A stretch of DNA of 64,000 bases, from NCBI GenBank assembly GCA_033439795.1, contig JAUTDP010000004.1, positions 372,001-436,000 on the forward strand. Reading direction: 5' to 3'. Below the pieces are notes generated by a model. That model was not told where the DNA came from. It did no database searches and saw only the letters and a program-made list of their open reading frames with translations. Source of the stretch: Sordaria brevicollis (taxonomy: Eukaryota; Ascomycota; Sordariomycetes; Sordariales; Sordariaceae). Positions 12,364 to 23,900 of this stretch are shown here, piece after piece; the first letter of the stretch is position 1; each line of letters starts with the position of its first letter. A program made the translations under genes and the position numbers.

Positions 12364-15300
12364 TCAAGTAGCCATGTAGACGGGAGCTACCCGAAAACAA
12401 CAAGTTAGGCACCTACGATCGAAAAACACTTCCATCCCATCTTCCGATAGCAAAAGGTCAATATGCTTATCGTGCTCGCTCCAACGCGTAGGAGCTTTTC
12501 TGCTAGAGATCGGTGTGTGCACGGCTCCCAAATCTCTAAGCTTTTGGACTGTAGCAGCTGAAACGATTTCAGGGGCCAGGTTTCCAATGTGAAACTCCGT
12601 GATGTCCAACGCGGTATAACCGCTCCTGTCCACCAAAGAAAAGTCTAGCATATTTCCCTTTGCATGCTCTGCCAGGATTCTGTTGACAGGTCTTTCAAGT
12701 CCCAGTTTGACGGCGGCAAGCAGCGCTTCAGAAAGAATGCGAGGTCGATCCGCTACTGGAATGGCTTCGAGTAGGGTGTCGAACAGCTCTTCCCATCGCT
12801 TCTCAGAGATAGCAGCTGTCCCGTAATGATCGCTGGCCGGGATCTGGAACGCGTATATGAAATAGTATAAGGGAGTGTTCCCACAACTATCGCGGGCAAG
12901 TGGGTCGGCACCAGCTTTGAGCAGATCCTCGACTAGAGGTGGGCGCTCATTTTGCATTGCTAGTAGGCGATCCAGGCGGAGGACGACGTAGTGCAACGCT
13001 GTTCTTCCCAGATTGTCCTGGATATTCAGGTCGGGACTCTTGTTTAGGAGTGTTTTGAAGATCTTCACGTCGAAGGTCTTCGGCTTGACCAAAAGTACCA
13101 TCATCGGCGTAAGCCCGGAAGCATTACGAGCGTCGACATCCCCTCCACCTTCCTGTAAAATAAGTTCCAGGATTTCTCGTTGTACGCCGAGGTCTACATG
13201 CATGCAGTCGCCTGGGTTCAGCGAGCACACAAGATGATGCAGCGGGCATCCAAGCGAAGTGGCGGCAATGTTGGAATCTGCACCAGCGGTAATGAGAACT
13301 CGGATAATCTCACTTGATCCATTCCAGATAGCAGCGTTGAGTGGCGACCCGTACATGCCACCTTGCGCATTCGGATCGGCCCCGTAATCGAGTAGAACTT
13401 TGACTTTCTGAACACTGCTCTCCATAAGAAATTTGTTTCCCCAGCCGTCCCAGTCCAGCTCAATAGCACACTGAAGTGGCGAATGAAACTCCCCCCCGTA
13501 GATGTTTGGGTCCGCTCCAAAGGCGAGGAGTTCGTGGAAACCTCCTAGGAGCCGCTGATCAAGGACGGTGTACAACGCAGTGCGGCAGTCAGCATCTTGC
13601 AGATTGGGGTCTGCGCCTGCTAGTAGCAACATGTTCATGATGTCAACTAGCCCTCTCTCAGCTGCGAGGATCAGCGGTGTGATTCTTCTGTCATCAGCAA
13701 TCCTCATGTCTACATCAGGTTGAACGAGGCGCGTGATGTCTGGTAGCTCTTTTGTTGGACGTGCGGCCTCCCTTTTCTGGGCGAACAGTCGTCGTTTGGC
13801 ATCGACGACATCTCCTTCGCGGCGGTCGTCTTCCATCCAGGGACCCAACAGAAGGCGGACCATTTCATCGCTCTCTCTCTGCACTGCGATATGAAGTACA
13901 GTTTGGCCTTCCCAGTCCAGATGGTTTGGATCGCCGCCATGCAGAAGAAGAAGACGCAGTACCTCTACGCGTTCATCCTGCGCGGCGATGTGAAGAGAGG
14001 TTTGCCGAGGCTTCTTTTCATTGTCCGGGTTTGCACCCTCTTTCAACAGCAGCTCTACCAAATCCATGGTATTCTCTTCAATAGCGATGTGGAGTGGTGG
14101 GACGCCGTCTTTTCCGCCCGAACTCGTAATTACTCCACTGGAAAGCAGGAGTCTCACACGCTCCGGCCTATCAGGGTCATCTCTCCGGACCTTTGCCAAG
14201 GTACTATCTACATCTTTCTCCTCGAGTTCTCGGCCTCTGGTTATAGCCAAGCGGAAGATCTTTTCCGCCAGCAGAGTTGTTGACTTGAATCCTTCGGTTT
14301 TCCAGTTAAGCACCTCTTTGAGGCAGCCTAGGTTGCCCTTCGTAACAGCACACTCCAAAATTGTCACCCACGCTCCTGTCAGATGGAAACTGGCGAACAG
14401 CTCGCGGAACAGTTCGCGGAGGCAAAATTTCCGGTTCCGTTGGATTGAAATCAGAAACAGCTCGATGAATTTTGGCCTAACCTCGGCCAAACGCTCTCGC
14501 ACCGCGTCTTCGTCTTTCTTCAAGGATTTGAGCAGGTATCTCAGACAGCCTGCCCAATCCAGATTGTCAGAAGGTATGATTAACAGGAGGCGAACATCCC
14601 GGCACCAATTCTTGAATCCGTCCTGTTGGCGAACATCGTACCCGGCGGGCATGTCACGGCTAAGACAATATTCGAGAAACTCCACGTTGCCATGCTCTAA
14701 TGCATGCCTCCTGTATTGCTCGTCCAAGGGGGCATCCTCTAGAGTTTCGCAAATGTAAACCGCCAGATCATTAGACCATGCTCGCACAGGGAACCGAGTG
14801 ACATATTGACAAGCATTCTTCATCATGGTCAGCTTCACATCCGGGGGGAAGACGTAGCCTTGGGATTCTGTATCGGTAGACGGAGGTTGCGGAGGCATGT
14901 TTTGGATTTCCTTCAACTGCTCCTCAACTAACAGTTGAAACACTTTGAACTGAAGAGTGATTGACACTGGAAAGACCAACGCGACGATTGGGGGGTAAAA
15001 TGCGTAGCTGAGGAGGACTTTCGAGGCCGAGAAAACCCTTTTAGCCAATGCAAGATTGCCGGATATTGCTGCGGCGGACAGGATCTCGTAAGTCGGCGAG
15101 CCGTTGTCCATCAGACGCATGAAAGTTCCCTCAACCTGCAACAGCGGTTCATCCTCATCCATAAGCAGCATATCAACCACCTCCAACGACCCTCTTCGGC
15201 AAGCCATTGCAAAAGCGTTGAAGTTCTTCTTATCTTCGAAGGTCATGTGGCGAGCCTTGGTGAATTCTTCTGGTTGTAGCCGCTTCATCAAGGCCAACGC

Positions 15301-18300
15301 GTCTATGTCACCCAGTCGACAGGCGATGTGGACCGGGGTATGACCATTGGGTCCTGCAGTCAGTAAACTGCATCCTTTCTTGAGAAGTGGCTCGATGGTC
15401 GAGGTATGTCCACCCAAGGTGGCAAGTAGAAGCGGGTGCCGTTCAGTTTCTCCTGGGCCAGGGTTTGTGAAACCCGTCCAGGATTCCCCCATCCGGTTGC
15501 GTAGTAACTCAACACCTCCAGTGTTCCCATAAGCGGCTGCCTCACAGACGGCTGGACGAAGGTCGATATCTGATGGCGCCAAGGCTAGAAGATCCGAGGC
15601 CTGTTTGAAATCAAGACTCCGAGCGACTGCTACAAGGGCATCCCCAAGTCTTTCTTTTGACAGTTTTAGGTCGGAGCTGCCTAAAAGCATCTGTACTATT
15701 TGTGGAAGTTCAAGACGGATGGCAAACAGCAATGGATCGCCTGTAATCTTGTCCGTCTCCTCCCGAACTTTGCCCGGAATGGTACCGTATCCTGTTATCC
15801 ACGCCTTGAACGTTCTTGACTGCTCATCGGATTCCAGGAACGAAAGGACTTGTTGGTCAATAATCTCGCTTGGCATGTTAACCTTTCGATAGTGGCGTGT
15901 CCAATAACGATGCGAGTAGTCCAAGAACGCCGTGGTTCTTCCCAGGGCGGCACCCGATGAGCTATTGTGAGGATCGATGTGGCAACACAGAGAAAAGTAG
16001 AGCAAAAACCATCTGGTGATTGACGCTTGGAAATCTGGCTGCAAATGAAACATATGTTTCTTCAGATAATCCCGGAGTGTGGGGTGGACCAGCATAACTT
16101 GGCCGCCGTCGGTTCTGATCATTAACTTGACTGCATCCTCAAGATTGTTCATGAGATTCGACGATATCCTTGATCCAAATGCTTCGAGAGTGACGCTGCC
16201 AAGACCATCTCCATCGGGAAACAAACTGGACAAAGCCACAGCAACGGCAAGCTCCTGAACTGTAAGTGGCCGAACGGCGTAGATGATCCAGCCCAAGATG
16301 TTCTTGGCCGACACTGTATCACAGACCTCTGACACCATGATCTGAAACATGTCGTCGAGGGAGTGTACGGGTTTCGATAGCCAGGTTTCAACAGCCTCCG
16401 TTGTCGCCGGGAAATTGCTTCGGTCCAAGACTTCAAGATTGAGCATCCTTTGGAGATGAGTATGCGTGTTACCGTAGGACTTTTCGAGTATTGCTTGCTG
16501 TGCATCCGCCCATGCCGGCACTCGATGAATGATTCGAGATAGGCTTTCTTCAGCCATCCAGGAAGTGACCTTTCTCCATCCATCACTGTCCAAGTCGACT
16601 TTCCGTATATTGACACTGGTTGGTAGCTGGGGACATGCTGAGCATGTCATGAGGATTTTCAGACGCGTTTGGAGAAGCCCCTTCCACGTTGTTGGAAGCC
16701 CCGCTATTTTGGTAGCAATAGGCTGTAGACATTGATCCACGCCGTGTAGAACCAAGAAAATTTGCTGTGCTTGACCAGTTTGCAGAAGGCTCGTGAGCAA
16801 GTTCCACATAGCACTGGTGGGAATGCCGGGTGGCCCACCGGCGTACAAGCCAACAGCGGCAGCGGTTAATGTTTGCCTCTTCTCTCGTTGAAGAATTGTA
16901 AGCTGCTGTATGAGGGAGGAAAGCAGTGAGCGCTCTGAGTTCAGCCTCGTATCGAGATGGTGAAAGCTAAAGCTCAGGATGAGCGAATTCGATGGTTCGC
17001 TTTTGGTGATTTGGATGAGCGTGGAAACAATGCAACGACATAAATACTTGTCATTGGATCCTCGAGGACCGGTGATCAGGAGGACATCCGAATCCGAGGA
17101 GTGCATCCATGACTGCACAGTCCCTCCTTCATTCTCTAACCAGCGATGTATGATCGTGGGAATTGGTAGCATAGGTGATAGCGATCCAAGTTCAGGCTCG
17201 TCGATGAGGAGGTGTCGCTGAATAGACGCGAACGGCACGCTTATAACTTTTGCGTATGATTAGCAAAAGATGAGGAAAGACCAGATAACAGGGCCGCGAA
17301 CGCGCGGTCATTTTGGTGTAGGATATGAGTGTAGACCTACATTTAATGTGCTGGTTCCAGCAATATTGAGCCTCGTTTTGAAGCCGATAAAGGACGTCGA
17401 GATAGTCAGGGTACTCATCGTCGAAGTCCCAAAGAGTGCGCGGGGGTCTGTTGCTGTTCTGGTACTTTGTCCGTAAGTTGCTTGAGCTAACTTGGATCAG
17501 GAACCTCGGCAGGTATGGCGGCTTACAGATCGTTCACTCTGGTGATGGTATGTCTTGAAAGCAGCTGAGATAATGGAAAATTCGTGCTCGACACGAGAGA
17601 AAGCAATGGGCAATGCGTTGAAGATCCCTGGTAGGTGCAACCATTCCAGACGTATGCCTTCATCAACAAGAAGGCCACCCAGGTAACGCTGCCATTGGCC
17701 TGGCTCATAGTATGCAGGTGAATCAATGAAATGCTTCGCTGGGAAATCAGCAACAACGTTAGGGACAGATTGGTGAAAAGCCGGTGACGTACCAAACTGA
17801 CTGTCCCGATAGCAAGCCATTGGATCGAGGGTTGTTGGTAAGCTAGCAGAAGGATCTAGCAACGCTGGTTAGCAAGGAAGGAAATTAATTGTTTCACGAA
17901 AGCGACATTACCTTCTTGACTAGAGTGGCGCCTGTGCCATGGGCTAGGAAGATAATTCCTGGACGATCCTGCCATTCCAGTGTTTTCTAAACAACCGTCA
18001 GCCGTGAATGGAAAGATTGATGAGTTCAAAGCACTGGAGACCAACCTTATCCACGACGAAAGTGTCATTAAATTCCTGCAACTGAACAATTACTTCCCGG
18101 GCCTGGTCGAGGATGTTGTCCTCGTTCAGATCAGAGGAGCTCGTCTTCGCCGGGAAGAAGTTGAAGACTTTGACTGTTGCTGCGGGGTACACCTCCGAGA
18201 TGATCCCACTACGGATGCTGTTGGCCTTTTCAAGGGCCTCATGGCCATGGCGGGCGACATCGTCAATCCCGTTGATCAAAACAATTCTAGTAGTTCGATA

Positions 18301-18571
18301 GAGCTTGTGTCAGTTGATGTGATGATATATGCCATGATGTTCCCGACTTTTGTTGGACATCCGTAATCTTATCCGGCAGAGGCACTTACACATCCTTCAT
18401 GGTCAAAAGCTTGAAACAGTCAGGTAAGTCCGCGGTTGCAGAGGGCCGACCGTGATCTAGGCTACCTACCTGATGGTGCTCAAGCACGGTAACAAGACTA
18501 GATAGATAGAACGGCTTGTCGTTGTACGGGAGAAACATGAAGCGGACTTCGTTTCGAGCAGTGAAGTACAT
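12364..18571 (-). CDS. NOD-like receptor: hydrolase-like domain, degenerate NACHT, ankyrin repeats
   Basis: My model has eight exons (18,571-18,466; 18,409-18,390; 18,303-18,046; 17,986-17,898; 17,842-17,793; 17,738-17,527; 17,458-17,341; 17,246-12,364) giving 1,911 residues. The ATG at 18,571 has an in-frame stop 19 codons upstream. The big last exon is open 5' of its first ATG, so it cannot be the start. Residues about 45-160 look like a divergent alpha/beta-hydrolase (RIVLINGIDD, then RPGIIFLAHGTGATLVKK), the N-terminal domain type of fungal SesB-class NLRs. NACHT follows at about 330-620: P-loop position GPRGSNDK at 344-351, Walker B position IFLVLHGVDQC, and the winged-helix hallmark WIIYAVRPLTVQEL near 604. 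Ankyrin repeats run from about 780 to 1,800 (for example TSLHIAAQ, LLLAGADPNLQD). Catalytic residues are missing in the hydrolase elbow and both Walker boxes. Such receptors act in the cytosol in non-self recognition. Junctions of exons 1, 2 and 5 are least certain. Confidence 0.82.
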
Positions 18572-18904
18572 GATCGTTCGAATTAACGAGTGGCAACGAA
18601 TTGGTGCGTCTCCCGTCTGTTTCCATTACACATCTTTGTATCGCTTGTTCCCTTTACTCTACGACTCGGTTGCAGTCTGAGTCCATACGCTGTTATGTAT
18701 TGGCACAGTGTATCTTAGACTGTTACCATGCACGTAAACGACACCGCTACGCAGGCTGGATGTGCACGAGCATGCACCACAGTGTAAGATCGATGCGTCG
18801 ATAGCACCAGTTTTTGATAGGCTGACTTCACATTGCCCCGCTTCTCGCCATTCAGACAACGTCTGGTATCAATTCCTTCAGTTGCAGGCCACAAATCCTC
18901 AACC

Positions 18905-20287
18905 TCACGACCTTTCCGTTCGTTCCACGTTGAAGGATTTTTGTATGAGTAATGAAGACGCAGTTTCTGAGGAGGGTTGACCTAAAGACTGGGCTAGCGT
19001 TCGAATGGCTGCTTCGGCAAAGCTGGCCGCCTTTGCCGCCCGAGCAGCTGCTTCCGCTGCCTCGTTTGCTGCCTCCGTGGCCTTGGCCGCGGACCTGGCT
19101 GCTGCTTTTGTTGCAGCAGTTGCCTCCCCCACGACAGCCATCATCATGGAGAACACGGACATATCCAACTCCTTCCGTTTTGCGGTGTGTTGCGTTCCTG
19201 GCTCCCGGGATCTCTTCCCTGAGCTTTTTGAAGATTTTGGGTGACTGGTTTCTGGGACAAAAGATTTCACGGCCATATCATCGGATGAAAGAGGTGTCGT
19301 AAGGCTGGAAACCTCATCACCACCTTCCGAAAGTCCCGTGTCCCGATCGGGCGGAGGAGGGAACCGAGGCGAATAGTCGCCTGCAAGAACAATGCTGTCT
19401 TCCTCACTCTCCGAGAAACTGACCCTGCAGTAACTCTCTACTCTCCCCATTAGTCTTTCCATGTGGTCCAGGTCCTCTGCTCTGATTGCTGTAATGCGGT
19501 TGTTTTGCATCGGATGCGTCTGTTTGGGATCCAGTATGATGGGATCAATCACCTTGTCGATGTCAGTCAAACGGTCTGACACCCGCAAGATTTTCGAGCC
19601 TCTGTCTACCTCGCTCCTCATGTTAAGAAAACAGGTAAATGGCTCGTCGCCAAATCGTCGAAGCAAAACAGCTGTTCGGAGAAACGTCGGGATACCATCC
19701 CGTGCCCCTGGGTTCTCGCTCATCGACCATTGCAGAGAAGTCCTCCGATCCAAATCAACGGGACAATCACCGCACCGCCGCTCGCCAGTCAACGTAGCCT
19801 TGTAGACCTTTGACTTTTCCTCTGCGATCTCCCAGCTCACACCTGTGTCTGCACTGGCAAGCCCTTCCACTCCGACTTTGACTGTTGCTGCCGCACCATA
19901 CGTCGTTGTGCTGTGATGGGTTGTTTTGTTCAAATAAAAAACCTTCTCGGGTGATATTTTGACGATCTCGGGGTCCTTGCGCGGGTTTCGTTGCTCGTCA
20001 TGGAAAGCCAAGTCAATCTCCACTGACTTGTATCGACGTGATTGCTGTTTGCTCAGGAATAGAAACTCGAAGACGATCAAGGTAGCTGGGAAGATCTCCC
20101 CACGGTATCTCATAGTTCCATGATGTAGCTCAATCAACTCGGCGCTGTAACTGAGTTTCGACGAGCGGTTCAAGGTTTGAGCTAAGCCTGTTCGGAAGTT
20201 CTGGCCCTCTTGATTTCGTAAATGATAGGAGTTGTTGCTCGGCGCCAGAAGTTCATCTTCTTGGAGGTCGCGGGTGATCTTGTACAT
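18905..20287 (-). CDS. Conserved-looking protein of unknown function with Ala-rich C-terminal helix
   Basis: A single open frame of 460 residues from the ATG at 20,287; eight further codons are open upstream but begin with GTG, so I chose the first ATG. I do not recognise a named family. Residues about 45-225 are strand-rich and well composed, with VEIDLAFHDEQ, KISPEKVFYLNKTT, GAAATVKVGVEG, then a WSMSENPGARDGIPTFLRT segment that looks like a conserved signature. Residues 290-350 are acidic and Ser/Pro-rich. A bipartite basic cluster (KRSRE and KRKE, about 358-373) may be a nuclear signal. Residues 388-435 form a nearly pure Ala-Lys-Glu helix. It lies 333 bp upstream of, and in the same direction as, the NLR gene, and is divergent from the subtilase gene. 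An accessory role in that locus is inference only. Confidence 0.75.
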   Translation of the reverse strand: MYKITRDLQEDELLAPSNNSYHLRNQEGQNFRTGLAQTLNRSSKLSYSAELIELHHGTMRYRGEIFPATLIVFEFLFLSKQQSRRYKSVEIDLAFHDEQRNPRKDPEIVKISPEKVFYLNKTTHHSTTTYGAAATVKVGVEGLASADTGVSWEIAEEKSKVYKATLTGERRCGDCPVDLDRRTSLQWSMSENPGARDGIPTFLRTAVLLRRFGDEPFTCFLNMRSEVDRGSKILRVSDRLTDIDKVIDPIILDPKQTHPMQNNRITAIRAEDLDHMERLMGRVESYCRVSFSESEEDSIVLAGDYSPRFPPPPDRDTGLSEGGDEVSSLTTPLSSDDMAVKSFVPETSHPKSSKSSGKRSREPGTQHTAKRKELDMSVFSMMMAVVGEATAATKAAARSAAKATEAANEAAEAAARAAKAASFAEAAIRTLAQSLGQPSSETASSLLIQKSFNVERTERS

Positions 20288-20970
20288 TGCTCCGAAAGCA
20301 GGAATAACCACTGGGAAGCGTGAAAGAGTGCTATGTTGATGGCGTTGAATGCAGTCGTGGAATAATCAACAACATCGGGTGCCGGATCCGATAAAATGTA
20401 AACAGGACAACAAAGGTTGTGAAATACTCCAAAGGCTCTCCGAACAGTCGCTGTCGTTGTTTTTCATCACGACTTCAGCACTGAGGGGTCTTGAAGGACC
20501 CAACTGTTCAGCCAAAGCAAATGTGCGGGGTTGCAGCTTGGGGGCCAAAAGGATGCTTTGGGGTACCGCGTCACATCCGTCAATCACTAAGCATGACCGG
20601 GGTGCAATTTGAAAAGCCCAAGGACAGATGCAGGATATATTGGTGGCGTCTTATGCGCTGCAACCATCCCAGTGCGAAAAGAAAACCGGTTGGCTAGTGT
20701 TGTTGTCGACCTGTGCTCGCCATTATGAAATTCGAGGGAGGCGAAGAAGATGTGCGGCCATCAAGCTTGTGTCCATTCATTCCCTTTCCATGAAAATATG
20801 GAAGCAGGAGCAGACCCTCAAATGACCCTACCCACAACGTTGGCATCAACCTGTCCCTGCGTCCACCACGGCGTACTCTTCATTCGTCGTGATTAACCGC
20901 CAATCTCACCCTTTTGCTTTATCACTTTGTTCGTGATCCTTTCAGCTCATGCTGTTTCAATCTTAACACC
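20288..20970. promoter_or_regulatory. Shared divergent intergenic region
   Basis: These 683 bp separate the start codons of the minus-strand unknown gene and the plus-strand ankyrin-subtilase gene. No protein-like frame is seen. A pyrimidine-rich stretch at about 20,900-20,965 leads into the plus-strand start (aacaccATGAGC, a good fungal start context). A bidirectional promoter that co-regulates the pair is a reasonable inference from the layout; no specific factor site is convincing. Confidence 0.5.
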
Positions 20971-23900
20971 ATGAGCGTATCGAGAGATGGCCGGCGCGAA
21001 ACTGCCCCTCGGCTGCTTCACCCCGGAGCAAAGCGACACCGAAAACCTCAGCAGCTAAAAGTCACATCCATCCAGGAAGTTCTCTCAGATGCCAGAGACG
21101 TCAATTTTAACAACGAGGACAGCTGGAGGCCGTTCCAGGCCAAGCATTATAATCGGCTCTCCAAGGCACCACCAAGAAAACCAGCAGGGAGAAATGTTGA
21201 GCCGGGGGCTGACGAGATTCTTCATGTCGTGGCAGCCTACCCGGATCACTTCAAGTCGCAACAAAGAGAGTTCACCCGTTGGGCAATCCATCATCACCAG
21301 AACCTGCTTCGGTGCACATCCACAGCCGGGGACACGCCTCTCCACAAGGCCATCGACTGCAGTAACCATGGATTTGTCGAACTGGTCCTCAACGAGCTTT
21401 ATGAAGACTACGGTGGGCTCTTGAACGACCTCCTGACCCAAAAATGTTTAATCGGGCATAACTGTCTTCATAGAGCTGTGTCCCGCTACAGCCCGCTTAC
21501 TGAAGCAATCATAGACATACTCCTCAAGTATCCCCCTTGCAATTCGTATGAGGAAGCTAGCAACAAACGGCGAACTCATGCCGATGATTCTGATTCCGAC
21601 ACGGAGTCCGAGATAACAATGGCGAAACGCCTGGCTGATGACAGGAACATCATCTTCGCCGACATCTCATGGGACAAGTACCGGCACCACGATGGATGGA
21701 CAGCACTGCATTTTGCCGTCCTCGTTGAGGAAGGGCTGGAAGACGATGACGGACACGGTTACACTGGAGACATCGATACCCCAAACGAAGAAATGGTGGG
21801 AAACCAGAATGTTTCCGGCCATCAACCGGAATATATGCAGGAAGGTTTCTGCCGGGGCTTGAATGGGCAGCTAGACAGAGTCGATCCGTTCGCATTCTCG
21901 GATCCGTTTTATGATGGGCATGCAGCTCCGGGGCTTGACATCCATAACGCCCTAGATCATTTCGCGCCCCCCGATGTTTCACTTGCCCAGGACGTTGCTG
22001 GGGTGGGAGGCCATGTCTTTGTAACAAACCCAACACGCAGCGGGCTTGTTACTGGTGAGCAGAGTCCCGATGCCTTTGCCATACAGGTCACCCGTAGGAG
22101 AACATTCGAGACCGCAGCTTCCACTACCGGTGGCACCGGGTACAAGTCTGAGTATGACGTCTCGGAAGACAACACCAGCGAGATGTCCGTCGAGGAAAGC
22201 AGTAGGGCAGGACGTATAAAGAGGCGTCAATACAACCAACTGGAAATCGTGAAAAGGCTTATCGAGGCACGACCCGGTGTTCTTCTGAGCAAAGATCATA
22301 AAGAGAAAGATACACCCTTCCAGTTACGACTTCGGGGTATTCAGGAGTTTCGACGTAACAGCCAACAGCAACACGACGTATCGATCATCGATGGCGACAG
22401 TCATAATACCACTAAGGATACGAATGTCGACGATCATGACAAGGCCGAGCGGAATGGTGAGCATCAGGAAGAAGTGAAAATTATAAATGACGACCCAGTG
22501 TTGCGATATATCCGCGAGTACGTCATTGATCGGTTTGACCGGAGAAAGGCGATGGAGGCACTGTACAAGGTCGGATGTGGTAAGTGGCATGCTGAACCCC
22601 GAATGCTTGCTCCGAATGAAGTGAGAGAGTGAGGCTTTCCAACAATGGCTAACATCGAGCAAATGACAGAAAGAGTCATCGAGTTTGACCTTTCTGGGCT
22701 CCCTTATACCTCGATCGATGCGGACTTCCTCCATGGCCTCGGCAAGGTCCTGCGATTCGAAGGGTTGCTCAAATATGTTGCTCTCCCCCGACTGACAGTC
22801 AGCGGCGATGTCAGCAACATAAACCGTCTGGACGTACCGAGACACACACGGCGCGAGCTGGCAGGCAGGTATGCACCGCTGATCCACACCCTGCTCTCAT
22901 GGTTGAAGAGCTAACACCGACGCTCGGCAAGTCAAAACAGAGCCAAGGGAGGCAAAGGCCTTCGCAACATGTGTGCCATATTCAAGTGGCTCAAGCAGCT
23001 TGACGTTCAGACGGTCCTCAAAGTGACGGTGATAGACGACGAAGAACCGTCCCACTCAGACGAGGCCATCGAGACATGCATGACAGGCCTCAATGTGCGG
23101 GTCTGGAATTGGTACAAGGTTGACATCTGCACAGATGTGATCTTCAACTCGGCGCCAAACGTGACGGAAGTGACGTTGTATTCCTCGGGGAGTAATGCAG
23201 TGTTGCTTGGGTGGTCGAGCTCGGCAGGGTTGGTAAAGTTGAAGAAGGTGAGTGCAATGGTATCGACCCATTTCAAAGGCCGAGAGACTTGTTGACAGAA
23301 CTCGCCGTAGCTGAAAAAAGTTCATGTATACATGCGAGAGGTATGTCAGGCGCCTGGTGGCACATACCAAAAGCAGGTGACCATCGGAACCACACATTTC
23401 TGACCGTGTTGTCTGAACAGGGCCTTGAAACTGCAACGCGACTTGAGCGATACAGGAAGACTTTCGAATCCGAGCTTTCCAAAAAGATACCGGACATCAG
23501 AATCTCATGGGGCGTCGACATGCCAAATTACGACTCTCTCTTCACCGGTTCCAATCCTGAGAAGCCGATAATGTGAGTCATCCGCTCTTTTCTGACCTTG
23601 TCACACTGCCCACACATACACACTATAACCACAGGTGTTCCGGGAGTATTTGACTGACCGTGTCATTTTCAGCGAGTCCAAATGGCTCAAAACGATGAAA
23701 ACCTTTGCTACCTTCCTCCAGTCCGCCCAGCCTTCACGTCCAATACCCCCCGTCAAGATTGCCATCATTGACGATGGCATCAATACAACTCTTCCGATAT
23801 TTTCCAATCGGATCCAAGTCGGAGAATCTTTCTACCGCCCTGGAACTGGCCGTCGTCACGGCGCTTACTACGTCCCCACAGGCCCGCACGGGACACTCAT

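Noticed and set aside
14021..14758. 245-codon plus-strand frame
   Set aside because: Antisense to the NLR ankyrin region, Ser/Arg-rich, no domain, no splice context.
17236..17238. GTG at 17,238 as the start of the NACHT-ankyrin protein
   Set aside because: Nuclear fungal genes start with ATG. The frame continues upstream into a splice acceptor and in-phase exons, so this is internal.
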